Below are positions 45,341 through 56,520 of a stretch of DNA of 64,000 nucleotides, in pieces. The DNA is from Chrysogorgia sp. JL179-B06 (Eukaryota; Cnidaria; Anthozoa; Scleralcyonacea; Chrysogorgiidae): contig JAYKKM010000262.1 in assembly GCA_035772405.1 (NCBI GenBank), positions 388,501 through 452,500 of the forward strand, in the 5' to 3' direction. Each line of letters starts with the position of its first letter. The first letter of the stretch is position 1. Below the pieces are notes generated by a model, which was not told the origin of the DNA, made no database searches, and saw nothing but the letters and a program-made list of their open reading frames with translations. The translations under genes were made by a program, and so were the position numbers.

Positions 45341-45422
45341 ATGAGGAGAGAGACGATCGTCCTGCCTTTGGTGCTGTTGGGAATTTCAATTCATTTCAGT
45401 GAGGAGATATTCTGTTTTCAAG
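45341..45422 (+). CDS. Putative signal-peptide exon (unit A copy 1 only)
   Basis: ATG followed by two arginines and a hydrophobic run (MRRETIVLPLVLLGISIHFS) ends at a canonical donor CAAG|GTAAGA after 27 codons plus one base. That is the classic shape of a first exon coding for a secretory leader. The equivalent place in copy 2 (about 47378-47419) has lost most of it by deletion. No further exon could be joined with confidence, so gene identity is open. Confidence 0.35.
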
Positions 45423-45611
45423 GTAAGACGACTAAGATAGTTCTGTGTACTTAGTTTTTCTTGTTTGTCTCGTGTGTACACGTACACGCAACTCAAATCA
45501 AACGAAGTCATTGTGATTGTGCTCGTTAAAATCAAACCTATAGCGAAGCCGGTGAGTCACATTTGACAGTTCTCGCCAAAGACAATACTCAATATTTACA
45601 AACGAAGGTTT

Positions 45612-45722
45612 GTGCCTGTTGCTCAACAAACTTACATCTGTGCAGAGAAAAACCTTGTCATTACTTTACCTGAAATGGGAGTGACAATCGATCAATATCG
45701 TGCCCGAATTGGTGGACACAAC
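45612..45722 (+). pseudogene. Exon-like segment ending RARIGGHN before a donor (copy 1)
   Basis: An open segment reads ITLPEMGVTIDQYRARIGG and meets a GTAAGA donor at 45723. The pattern, with a 2A-like peptide in the next exon-like piece, recalls large 2A-containing predicted ORFs of cnidarian genomes. Copy 2 has the same segment, with one extra codon, ending near 47707. Confidence 0.4.
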
Positions 45723-45917
45723 GTAAGAATATTGATGTTAATTCAGTTGGTTGTAACAACCAGTATGCAAATTTTTAAACGATTTACATATTCAGTCATA
45801 ACATGACCAGTTGCTACGGCCAGTTTCGCTACTGGTAACAACTATGGTATTACTAATATTGATGTGTATATTTATATTTTGTGTATATTTATATTTTCCA
45901 ACAGCAAGTGATAGTGA

Positions 45918-46010
45918 ATATCATGTTACAATGTGTATGTTATTGTTGCTCTGTTGTTGAGAATGGCAAATGATGTCGAAGAAAATCCTGGTCTGACAAT
46001 ATATGTTGTT
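45918..46010 (+). pseudogene. 2A-like ribosome-skipping peptide remnant, copy 1
   Basis: In the frame starting at 45918, just after a TGA, the sequence reads VIVALLLRMANDVEENPGL at 45939-45995. A hydrophobic LLL run followed by NDVEENPG is the 2A consensus (D-V/I-E-x-N-P-G-P), found in several animal retroelements and CATERPILLER genes. The last residue is Leu instead of the needed Pro, so skipping should fail. The frame is cut off upstream by the TGA, and downstream by a MITE 18 bases after the Leu codon. Confidence 0.6.
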
Positions 46011-46013
46011 GTT

Positions 46014-46476
46014 CAACCTCGTACCCAGGGCATTTTGCCTCCACGGTGGAAGGTCGGTGAAAATGTCCCTAAGATCGGCTGGTCCATTCTATAATGCGGT
46101 TGGCTTGTCATAAAACTCCAATTAATTCAGCTGAGTATAAAATCTGAATGCTGTCTTTAAATTGTACAGCAAATTAGAAGTGATAACTTTCACTAAATTG
46201 GATATATGCTTCTTCATACCTTTTGTAAGCGATAACCATGGATGTATGGTAAATTATTAATCTTGTTAGCTGCTTTTATGCCGACAAATGCTGACATGAA
46301 CAACTCTGATTATTTTTCAATTGTTCAGGTCAATAAAGTAGACAAAGGCAATGGAACAAAGACCACAAAAATTATCATATCTAAACACCCAGAAATTATG
46401 GGTGTCATGTGACCAGCCGATCCCAGGGCCATTTTCCACCGTGGAAGCAAAATGCCCTGGGTACGAGGTTGGATGT
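46014..46476. mobile_element. CAACCTCGTACCCAGG MITE in unit A copy 1, about 463 bp
   Basis: CAACCTCGTACCCAGGGCAT and its complement at the right end bracket the element. The target duplication is GATGTTGTT on the right and GTTGTTGTT on the left (9 bp, one mutation). Nine-base duplications suit Mutator-like elements. It separates the 2A peptide from the following coding remnant (DVVDPSKTICADF). Confidence 0.8.
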
Positions 46477-46870
46477 TGTTGACCCAAGTAAAACGATTTG
46501 TGCTGTTTTTAGACAAAGCAATACAAAACAATTTAAACAAAATGTGCAATAATACATTATCAAATAACAAACATTAATGCATGGGATTCATCATTCCTAA
46601 ATGTCACATTGTGTTGGAAATAACCTTTATACTTGTATAAGAAATAATGTTAATAAAACCTTTTTGCTCTGATAAAATGTATTCTTTGCAATATAGTGAC
46701 CCATTTGCCGGTGATTGGTTTATGGCAACTAACAATCCACCTTATTTTTTTGAAAATGCACTCAATATTCTATTTTTGGAGTCTCGGTTAAACTATCAAC
46801 ATTGCTTTCTAACTGTTGATTGCAACACTGTTGCAATTTTTAAGACATCTGAAGGGAACATCTGAAGGGA
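46477..46870 (+). pseudogene. Peptidase-like remnant downstream of the 2A segment, copy 1
   Basis: Pieces in changing frames read DVVDPSKTICADF, then after stops GNNLYTCIRNNVNKTFLL, then the open segment SLQYSDPFAGDWFMATNNPP to LTVDCNTVAIFKTSEG. I recall this order from 2A-led ORFs of cnidarian mobile elements with an OTU or herpes-tegument-like cysteine peptidase fold. The expected GKQC active-site segment is destroyed and the DSH segment is absent. Family call from memory, to be checked by profile search. Confidence 0.4.
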
Positions 46871-48007
46871 TGTGTGCTAATAACCGTCGAAGGTAATAAT
46901 AACCTGGTATTTCTCGATTTTGTTTTTTGGTTTATCAAGCTTTGGTAATTAATTATTGATGATTGAAAAAAATTTGTGACCATAAATGCGATAACAAAGC
47001 AGTTTCCCCTACGGTTCTACCCGCGCCTCTTTACATGGCCAATCTGTCTTGTAAAATATTGGAATTTCTTTGAAATGAGGCAGCACTTCACTTGCGATAG
47101 TAATTTCTAGTTATAGCATTATTGCTGCCGTAGGCAGCACACTAATCTTGACATGGGTTATCTATGTCTCGTGCCCAGACCTCTTTCCGCACCTATGTAT
47201 AGTCAACGAGATCTCGATATATGTGAAAATTTCCTAGGTGGATGTTCAGTTTTATGACGTTTTGTGACGTGTTTAGTTTGCGTTCACATACTCCAGAGGG
47301 TTATTCGTTTTCACGGAAGTTGTACGGAATTAATGTTCGGAACTTGTCAACGCCACCACGAACATGGTATTTTCTGATCACGCATCGAACAATTTCAATT
47401 CATTTCAGTTTTTCAAGGTAAGACGACTAAGATAGTTCTGCAGCTGTGTACTTAGTTTTTCTTGTTTGTCTCGTGTGTACACGCAACTCAAATCAAACGA
47501 AGTCATTGTGCTCGTTAAAATCAAACCTAGCGAAGCCGGTGACATTTGACAGTTCTCGCCAAAGACAATACTCAATATTTACAAACGAAGGTTTGTGCCT
47601 GTTGCTCAACAAACTAAATCTGTGCAGAGAAAAACCTTGTCATTACTTTACCTGAAATGGGAGTGACAATCGATCAATATCGTGCCCGAATTGGTGGACA
47701 CAACAACGTAAGAATCAAACAGGATTCAAGACCACTCGAAGAATAGAAACAGGATTCAAGACCACTCGAATAAAGAGATATAATCTTTTCTGGAACAACA
47801 TTGATGTTAATTCAGTTGGTTGTAACAACCAGTATGCAAATCTTTAAACGATTTACATATTCAGTCATAACATGACCAGTTGCTACGGCCAGTTTCGCTA
47901 CTGGTAACAACTATGGTATTACTAATATTGATGCAAATATTTTACTTCAGTGTATATTTATATTTTCCAACAGCAAGTGATAGTGAATATCATGTTACAA
48001 TGTGTAT

Positions 48008-48064
48008 GTTATTGTTGCTCTGTTGTTGAGAATGGCAAATGATGTCGAAGAAAATCCTGGTCTC
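48008..48064 (+). pseudogene. 2A-like peptide remnant, copy 2
   Basis: Same residues as copy 1. The terminal Leu codon is CTC here and CTG in copy 1, so the Pro-to-Leu change came before the duplication, with a silent change afterwards. Confidence 0.6.
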
Positions 48065-48078
48065 ACAATATATGATAT

Positions 48079-48745
48079 TGTTCAACCTCGTACCCAGGGC
48101 ATTTTGCCTCCATGGTGGAAGGTCGGCGAAAATGTCCCTGGGATTGGCTGGTCCATTCTATAATGCGATTGACTTGTCATAAAACTCCAATTAATTCAGC
48201 CGAGTATAATTTATTCATCTAAATCTGAATGCTGTCTTTAAATTGTACAGCAAATTAGAAGTGATAACTTTCACTACATTGGATATATGCTTCTTCATAC
48301 CTTTTGTAAGAGATAACATGGATGTATGGTAAATTATTAATCTTGTTAGCTGCTTTTATGCCGACAAATGCTGACATGAACAACTCTGATTATTTTTCAA
48401 TCTGAATGCTGTCTTTAAATTGTACAGCAAATTAGAAGTGATAACTTTCACTACATTGGATATATGCTTCTTCATACCTTTTGTAAGAGATAACATGGAT
48501 GTATGGTAAATTATTAATCTTGTTAGCTGCTTTTATGCCGACAAATGCTGACATGAACAACTCTGATTATTTTTCAATTGTTCAGGTCAATAAAGTAGAC
48601 AAAGGCAATGGAACAAAGACCACAAAAATTATCATATCTAAACACCCAGAAATTCTGGGTGACATGTGACCAGCTGATCCCAGGGCCATTTTCGCAGACC
48701 TTCCACCGTGGAAGCAAAATGTCCTGGGTACGAGGTTGGATGTTG
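48079..48745. mobile_element. CAACCTCGTACCCAGG MITE in unit A copy 2
   Basis: The same element as 46014-46476, enlarged by an internal 178-bp duplication. The left target copy is GATATTGTT, with a different mutation from copy 1. The right copy is GATGTTGTT. Confidence 0.8.
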
Positions 48746-48915
48746 TTGACCCAAGTAAAACGATTTGTGCTGATTTTAGACAAGGCAATACAAAACAATT
48801 TAAACAAAATGTGCAATAATACATTATCAAATAACAAACATTAATGCATGGGATTCATCATTCCTAAATGTCACATTGTGTGTTGGAAATAACCTTTATA
48901 CTTGTATAAGAAATT

Positions 48916-49146
48916 ATGTTAATAAAACCTTTTTGCTCTGATAAAATGTATTCTTTGCAATATAGTGACCCATTTGCCGGTGATTGGTTTATGGCAACTA
49001 ATAATCCACCTTATTTTTTTGAAAATGCACTCAATATTCTATTTTTGGAGTCTCGGTTAAACTATCAACATTGCTTGCTAACTGTTGATTGCAACACTGT
49101 TGCAATTTTTAAGACATCTGAAGGGATGTGTGCTAATAACCGTTGA
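48916..49146 (+). pseudogene. Peptidase-like remnant, copy 2
   Basis: A 76-codon open segment equivalent to 46647-46870, ending KTSEG then MCANNR and a stop. Not functional alone. Confidence 0.4.
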
Positions 49147-49370
49147 AGGTAATAAATAACCTGGTATTTCTCGATTTTGTTTTTTGGTTTATCAAGCTTT
49201 GGTAATTAATTATTGATGATTGAAAAAAATTTGTGACCATAAATGCGATAACAAAGCAGTTTCCCCTACGGTTCTACCCGCGCCTCTTTACGTCGCCAAT
49301 CTGTCTTGTAAAATATTGGAATTTCTTTGAAATGAGGCAGCACTTCACTTGCGATAGTAATTTCTAGTTA

Positions 49371-50300
49371 CTTAATATTATAGCACTCAATATATCGCAT
49401 TACGCTTCTCAGTAACAAGTGTTGCCCAGTCGTTTGTTGTGCAGTTAAAACCATATTGATTCACGACATCTTGCACGTATTGCCTGACGATCTGGTACAC
49501 TATAGACTTGCTCAAGTCTTCCGGATTAAAGACGGGTTTGTTCTGAGACGGTTTATTTCGAGATGGTTTGTTTCGCGAATTCTATGATTTATAACAAGAC
49601 CCCGTTAGGCGTTAACTCGGGCTACCTTTGACAGCTCTCGCGTGCAACCTAAGCGCAATTGTGATTTTATGATGCCACGAATGTAAGGAATGTTTATACC
49701 ACCGAGTGTTGAGGTAAACGTTGTCGATCTTGGCCGATGTATGAAGTTCTACATATCTCAAAAACGCTGCTTGTTATATTCGCGGATCATTGCGAGATTT
49801 GCACTATCCCAGATTTGAAGGATTACCATACAGGATAGCAGAATACAGTACACCATCCATCGGCTTATGGTATTTTGCGAAACGAAACAGGTTTGCGAAA
49901 CAAAACAACAATTTGTCCTAAACGAGTTTTTAATAACCGACCCCAAAACAACAAAGATCCTATTACCCTAAGCTCTCTTCCTGGATTTTTGCTGACGAAA
50001 CAAAGAACGATAAAAAACTATAGTTTGCGAACAGTGTAAACATCAAGGTTTTGCGAAAAATTGAATAACTCGAGCGACGCTCGACAGCTTGCCAGACAGC
50101 TTGCAAGGCTATTATATTCTTGCGCAAGAATTGCGATATCGCGACACAAAAAAAAAACAGAAATGGACGAAACCATTTGCGTGCAAGTGCAAACCGCACG
50201 TTGAAACGTGACGTGTGGTTTGGGTTATCTCGTTTTAACCAACGTACATATTAAGAGTTAATTTCCTGACGAAACAAACGAAGAACGACAAAAAATTATA
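49371..50300. repeat. Dispersed-repeat flank, no gene seen
   Basis: 49390-49470 (GCATTACGCTTCTCAGTAAC onwards) matches 58570-58650. Text near 50180 (GTTGAAACGTGACGTGTGGT) relates to 58800-58990. The rest has no recognisable content. Confidence 0.45.
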
Positions 50301-50454
50301 GTTTGCTTCAAACTATCACCTATGTTATTGTTATGGATGGAATCAATGGAAGAACAGTGTTTAAAACGTCAAGGTTTTGCGAAAAATTGAATAATACTTC
50401 GAGCGCTTTTAATGTTCCCACGGTGCTATCAGATTGTACTGATCTCACGGTGAA

Positions 50455-50706
50455 ATGTACTTCGTTCTTTATATGGCAGAGTTTACACCAAAAAAGTTAT
50501 CTTCGGACAAACTTTTAGTCGTGTCGACGTTTAAATGGATTGACATTCTACATGAAATGCAAGAAAGAGCACTTGTTTACATTTTGCATTTTGTTATTGA
50601 CACATGTACAATGCGTTATGGCATTAAAGAGTTTAATTATGACATGGACGCTGCACGTTTTGCAGTGATCTTTGTCCTCTGTTTGCTCATTTTGGCCTCA
50701 AGTTGA
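50455..50706 (+). other. Open segment of unknown status, 83 codons
   Basis: MYFVLYMAEFTPKKLSSDK to a hydrophobic end (FAVIFVLCLLILASS). A possible single-pass membrane tail, but no splice partner or family is recognised. It may be chance. Confidence 0.2.
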
Positions 50707-50759
50707 GGTATAACCTGGATTCCTTAGACATACTCAGAACACCAATTTGGGGTCGGCAC

Positions 50760-51610
50760 TAGATCATATCCTTCATATCCGGAAGTATTGAGATACTTTG
50801 AGTCTCCTCGCGATGTCGTAAACAAAACACTGCAATATTTAATATTATCTCGGACGAGTAAAAATTGGTCGTGGGCGAATGGAGACTCACAAAAGCCGAT
50901 GATGTCGAAGGTAATTTTTAACACAAGCTGCTTCCCAGTAGCTTCAAAGCACGACTATAAATGGGAACTTGTAAGTTTATTTATTAAGTTTATCTGTTAC
51001 ACGTTTATTTGACGTATTATTCGTGTGAAACAAATTATTCTTCGTCCAAACTAAATACGTTAATAATACGGCAATTTTGGTCACAAGCTGGCTCACTTGC
51101 TTTGTTTTGAACACGATGCGTGTATTTAATATTCATTACCACTATTGAGAAAATGCGAATCTCAGCCACATCTAGCTCAAACATCCAAACGAAGTAAAAC
51201 AAAGCTGATGACTCCCCGAAGAAGTTTGGCTTGTGAACAAAATTGCCGTATTAACGTATTTAGTTTGGACGAAGAATAATTTGTTTCACACGAATAGTAC
51301 GTCAAATAAATGTGCAGCAGATAAACTTATAAATAAACTTACAAGTTCAGATTAGTCGTGCTTTGAAGCTGATTTGTTTTAAATTCTCCTCACCACTACT
51401 GGGAAGCAGCTTGTGTTAAAAATTACCTTCGACATCATCGGCTTTTGTGAGTCTCCACTTTGTGTGGCGTTTATTTAAGGTGAATCATTCGCCCACGACC
51501 AATTTTTACTCGTCTTGCAGTGTTTTGTTCACGACAGCGCGAGGAGTCTCAAAGTATCTCAATACTAACGGATCACAGTGCCACACATAAATGTTATGTC
51601 ATGGATGTGG
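50760..51610. repeat. Palindromic segment, arms about 350 bp
   Basis: 50790-51105 reappears inverted at 51235-51590: AACAAATTATTCTTCGTCCA pairs with its complement near 51260, and CAAAAGCCGATGATGTCGAA with its complement near 51430. The arms carry different small indels. The inverted arm is itself part of the tandem unit that follows. Confidence 0.75.
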
Positions 51611-52329
51611 ATAAAACGTGAGCGTCCATGTCATAATTCAAGTCTTTAATGTCATAACGCATTGTGTCAATAACAAAATGTACAAATTGGAGAGCAAAAC
51701 GTAAACATTAATTTTGGCGGACATCACCCTCCATAGGTCTAACATTAACTGTGGTCTAACGTTAAAGAAGACTCTCAAGTCGCATTAAAAAGTATCTTGA
51801 TTTCTCCAACTAAATCATCAGACGTAGTGTTTATATTGCAGCACAGAAACGAGAACACAAGCCATCGAGAATCAAAACAAAGATATTGATCAAAGATTTT
51901 CCGGGAGAGGACATAACACTGACCCCCTAGTCCATGGACTACCCAAATGGACTACCCAAATGAACTACCCTAAAAATGGACTACCCCCAAAAATACTCAA
52001 AATAGAAATGTATTTGATTTTAGCATACCTTTTTTGCACTGGTGAAGTAAACGACATCCTTCATCGTACGAACCGCCGCCATTTTGAATTGTAAATAACA
52101 CAGCGAACCCAATTAAATAACACAGGACCCATTTTGCATTTTGAATTATGAAAAATTTTATTCACCGAGGTTGACCTTGCAATGATAAAGACCTTTTTTA
52201 ACACATTGGACAATTATTCACGTCTCTATCATTGCAAGGTCAACCTTGGTCTCGCTTCGATGCAAAGGCACGGTTTACCTTTCAAGATGGCGCAGGGAAC
52301 TGTACTGAAAGGTCTATTGTTTGCACTCT

Positions 52330-52460
52330 TAGCCTGCTTTGCAGTCGTTTCTTTTGGGTTTTGGGAATGTTTTGGGAATTATAGGATTTTGGGTTTCCCA
52401 ACACAGGAAACCCAACATCCCCCAAAAAAAAGCCAAAATAAACGACTGCAAAGCAGGCTA
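52330..52460. mobile_element. 131-bp hairpin MITE, unit B copy 1
   Basis: TAGCCTGCTTTGCAGTCGTT pairs with AACGACTGCAAAGCAGGCTA. The left 9-bp duplication is TTGCACTCT (52321-52329) and the right is TTGCGATCT with two changes. Mutator-like by duplication length. Confidence 0.8.
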
Positions 52461-53565
52461 TTGCGATCTATGAAGTCGTTAAAGTGCCACTACGATCAAA
52501 TTTTTACCTATCGATATTTTTACGATATTTTTTACGTATTTTGCTTTGAAGCTGATTTGTTTTAAATTCTCCTCACCACTACTGGGAAGCAGCTTGTGTT
52601 AAAAATTACCTTCGACATCATCGGCTTTTGTGAGTCTCCACTTTGTGTGGCGTTTATTTAAGGTGAATCATTCGCCCACGACCAATTTTTACTCGTCTTG
52701 CAGTGTTTTGTTCACGACAGCGCGAGGAGTCTCAAAGTATCTCAATACTTCCGGATCACAGTGCCACACATAAATGTTATGTCATGGATGTGGATAAAAC
52801 GTGAGCGTCCATGTCATAATTCAAGTCTTTAATGTCATAACGCATTGTGTCGGTAACAAAATGTACAAATTGGAGAGCAAAACGTAAACATTAATTTTGG
52901 CTGACATCACCCTCCATAGGTCTAACGTTAAAGAAGACTCTCAAGTCGCATTATGTTAATAGATACAGAGAGTTATCCTTGGTGCAAAAAATTGCCTCAG
53001 TTAATATTCTTGGCTCAGGAAATGCGACCAAAAAGTATCTTGATTTCTCCAACTAAATCATCAGACGTAGTGTTTATATTGCAGCACAGAAACGAGAACA
53101 CAAGCCATCGAGAATCAAAACAAAGATATTGATCAAAGATTTTCCGGGAGAGGACATAACACTGACCCCCTAGTCCATGGACTACCCAAATGGACTACCC
53201 AAATGAACTACCCTAAAAATGGACTACCCCCAAAAATACTCAAAATAGAAATGTATTTGATTTTAGCATACCTTTTTTGCACTGGTGAAGTAAACGACAT
53301 CCTTCATCGTACGAACCGCCGCCATTTTGAATTGTAAATAACACAGCGAACCCAATTAAATAACACAGGACCCATTTTGCATTTTGAAAAATTTTATTCA
53401 CCGAGGTTGACCTTGCAATGATAAAGACCTTTTTTAACACATTGGACAATTATTCACGTCTCTATCATTGCAAGGTCAACCTTGGTCTCGCTTCGATGCA
53501 AAGGCACGGTTTACCTTTCAAGATGGCGCAGGGAACTGTACTGAAAGGTCTATTGTTTGCACTCT

Positions 53566-53701
53566 TAGCCTGCTTTGCAGTCGTTTCTTTTGGGTTTTGG
53601 GAATGTTTTGGGAATTATAGGATTTTGGGTTTCCCAACACAGGAAACCCAACATCCCCCCCCCAAAAAAAAAGCCAAAAGAAACGACTGCAAAGCAGGCT
53701 A
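53566..53701. mobile_element. 136-bp hairpin MITE, unit B copy 2
   Basis: Same element as 52330-52460 with perfect 9-bp duplications TTGCACTCT at 53557-53565 and 53702-53710. Its presence in both tandem units shows that insertion came before the duplication. Confidence 0.88.
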
Positions 53702-53765
53702 TTGCACTCTATGAAGTCGTTAAAGTGCCACTACGATCAAATTTTTACCTATCGATATTTTTACG

Positions 53766-54795
53766 TATTTATAAAGCAGAGCTGCTAAATATTACTTTGT
53801 CGAAACCGTTTTGCGATTCGACGATGGCAAGTATTATTTTTCTTACTCCGAATCTGGAGTTGTTATGTCCGCCATTGATCGTTCATGTTCTTGACCAGCG
53901 TAACGAAGTTACGTCATATTCTCAACGCGAAGACTCCACGTGGCTAATTCTTCAAGTAAATCAAGGTCGATTTTTCAAATTCTTCGTCTGAAAGGCTGGA
54001 CATTTCATCTACTTCTCGAAAAAAACAAGAAAACAAATAACCTCGACCGAAATTCAGGCGTAGCATTGAGAATCTGACGTCACAAACAATATTACCTTTT
54101 GAAATTGCGGGCTCAATTGGAACACGTTTTTAGTAATGGTGGCCTAAATAATAGTGATCTCTGAGAACTCAAAATATTAACTTCAAAATACCATTTTTTA
54201 GTTTTTTTTTACATCGATGATCACTTTCGACCCTGAAATACTATTCTATGCTAAAGAAAATCTAAAAGACGCGGGTGAATTTTCATCGTAGTGGCACTTT
54301 AAAGCCACAACAAATAAAAATGAAAATGTAAACGTCATCTTTAATATTTCATTATGTGAACTACCTACCCATAAATTGGGACTTAATAATTATTTCACCA
54401 ATATGAAGTACATTCCTTATCATCATTGGTAAACAAACAGTAATCTGATTTGTCAATTTTGGTTACTGTATACATGCAGTAGAAATGCTAAAATCATGTG
54501 GTTTTCATAATTCAAGTATTACAAATACAAGTATTTTTGGGGGTAGTCCATTTTTAGGGTAGTCCATTTGGGTACTCTCCCAGATTTTCCCACGCCTCAC
54601 GAACGCTGCGTAAACTTGTAAGAAGATGTTACCGTTAATTTTTGTGCTGTCAAGTCTTTTTTTATTGTTTGAAGTGCAGTGTTCATCGACCTTTTTGATT
54701 TCATTGCCGCGAGTTACATAAATATATTCTAAAATCATATTCTTTTCTGTCGTCCCAAATCCCAATTGGTTGCTAATTTAAACACCAGACAACAA
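53766..54795. other. Intergenic, no gene seen
   Basis: An inverted copy of the GTAGTCCATTTTTAGGGTAG block of unit B lies at 54535-54580. Otherwise no supported feature. Confidence 0.4.
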
Positions 54796-55182
54796 CCTAC
54801 ATATGGCGTACAATTTCCGCCAAAATTCAAGTTGGCATTTTCTACACACAACTTTCTATTTTCGACATAATAGACATTCACATTTCTGACATTGAAGTTT
54901 GAATTCTCAACTATATTGTTTGTAATTTCAACACTATATACGCATTTATAGCTTTATGGTTTGTGTTTTTAACATTAAACTACAATTTTCGACATACAAA
55001 TTGGTTTTTGGCGGAACGGGACGTACAATTTCCGCCAAAATTCAAGTTCGCATTTTCAACACACACTTTCTATTTTGATTTTGCGGGAGGAATGCATTCC
55101 TTATGGTCAGCAGCTAGCCATATTATCCCAGGCATGTACTTCATCTTACGACGATATAGTGAATCCATAATCGTTCACGACA

Positions 55183-55645
55183 GCTATGGAGCAGGTTGAA
55201 GAAATTCACGCTGTCTCTAGTGAGGATTTGGCTGAAACTTTCAATGTGGTTCAGGATATAATATCCAGATTGGACAGAATTTCAAATGCAAATGAAATTG
55301 ATGGCTTACTTATGAGGATTGACATGGTTTAAAACAAGAGTTGTCAATCTAGGTCTCGATGATTCACTAATAGAAGCGCTTAATAGAGCTCATAACTTCC
55401 TGACGGAGTTGGAGATAAATGCAAATCTACCAAGACGTAGTCGTGCCGGGAGACCTGCATTCGATGTAAACGAAAATCAAGTAAGCTTTTTATTAGAACA
55501 AAATTTTAAAGTTGCTGAAATCAGCCGGATCATTGGAGTTGGAAAAAGGACACTTGAGAGGAGAATGAATTCGTTTGGTATTGGTGTTAGAGGTACCCAA
55601 CTTATATTAATTACTATATGCAAATTAGCTCTGTTGCTATATTAA
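55183..55645 (+). pseudogene. HTH gene segment in the left arm, frameshifted
   Basis: Identical to the right-arm segment except for one extra T at about 55327 (ATGGTTTAAAAC against ATGGTTAAAAC), which breaks the frame after about 47 codons. The second half is open from 55319 to 55645. Confidence 0.75.
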
Positions 55646-56112
55646 ATGATCGATAAAAAGATTTTTACTGTCCGAGGTTGGGTTAAATCAGTTCATTGGG
55701 TTAAATCAACCTAATACCAGAGTCCCAGGCTCTCAATTTTTGCTCCTGCCTCCTAATCCACCAGACCAGAGGGCAAACACAATGGAATTCCCTATAGGTA
55801 AATTTGCAAGGGGTGCAAGCCGATGCCAGGATCAATACACCCTTCCGGAAAGTGTTCAGTCTTGGCTATACAGCCTCATTTTCGTGATTGAGATATTGAG
55901 TTTAGAACCTCTTATATTGTTGCAGGTGACACATTTACAAAATCATAGAGTTAGAATAGATAATCTAACAGATCTCTATATGATTAGGTCATCAGTGACG
56001 AGGTGAAGGCCTCCAAAGCCGAGATCTCAATCACGAAAACGAGGCTCTATAGCCAAGATAGAGTATTTTCTAGAATGATGTATTGTCAGGATCTCAATTC
56101 AAGCATCAGGGT

Positions 56113-56520
56113 CTGAAATTTGCGGTATCCCGATATCCACGGGATACCAAAATTTCGTTTTGGGTACTAACTTCTGTTTTACTTGTATCCCGACGGGATA
56201 CCACGAAATTTCAAAAATCGGGATAGCAGTAAATGTCTCCGGTGGTCTCCCGATAGCTTTGTTAGCATGAGTCGCCATCTTGGAAATCGATGGGTTTACT
56301 GTATATCAGTCAACGAATCGGGTGATAGCTTCACTTGTGGAAGCGCCCAACCTCCCACCAGGTAAACGTAAAAACGAACTTGAAAAACGTTATAGAGAAT
56401 TTTCAACAAGTTGGAAAAAAGCTTTTCCGTGGGTCAAGTTGACAGACGATAAGATGTTTTGTACATCATTTCGTCTTGCAATATTAGGTGGGATACTAAT
56501 GACAAATTTCAGACCCTGAT
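56113..56520. mobile_element. Loop region with hAT-like ends and a TTF/ZMYM-like fragment
   Basis: CAGGGTCTGAAATTTG and CAAATTTCAGACCCTG bracket the centre of the foldback. An open segment inside (56280-56519) has KRYREFSTSWKKAFPWVKLT followed by MFCT, recalling the start of hAT-associated zinc-finger proteins. Flanking bases are inverse, not direct, so no target duplication supports a separate insertion. Confidence 0.4.

Larger units (their letters stand above)
45053..47110 (+). repeat. 2.06-kb tandem duplication, unit A copy 1
   Basis: The unit from TTATAGCATTATTGCTGCCG to CGATAGTAATTTCTAG is followed immediately by a second copy (47111-49370), with about 95% visible identity apart from indels. 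The unit carries the exon-like segments described separately, with a MITE inserted among them, so the MITE inserted before the duplication. Confidence 0.9.
47111..49370 (+). repeat. Tandem duplication, unit A copy 2
   Basis: Second copy of 45053-47110. Differences: deletion of the signal-peptide exon, a short tandem repeat at 47705-47770 (CAGGATTCAAGACCACTCGA twice), and an extra 178-bp internal duplication inside the MITE (48221-48398 repeated at 48399-48575). Confidence 0.9.
51361..53765 (+). repeat. 1.18-kb tandem duplication, unit B, two copies
   Basis: The unit from CTTTGAAGCTGATTTGTTTT recurs at an offset of 1183 (52544). Both copies contain the CCATGGACTACCC motif block, an 85-bp hairpin (GGTTGACCTTGCAATGATA), and the small MITE described next. 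Copy 2 ends near 53765. Confidence 0.9.

Noticed and set aside
50880..50915. A second 2A-like motif (DDVEGNF)
   Set aside because: It lacks NPG and is better read as exon-like text before a GTAATT donor.
56280..56519. Independent hAT gene
   Set aside because: Only about 80 codons with no transposase core, in the loop of a palindrome, without direct target duplication.
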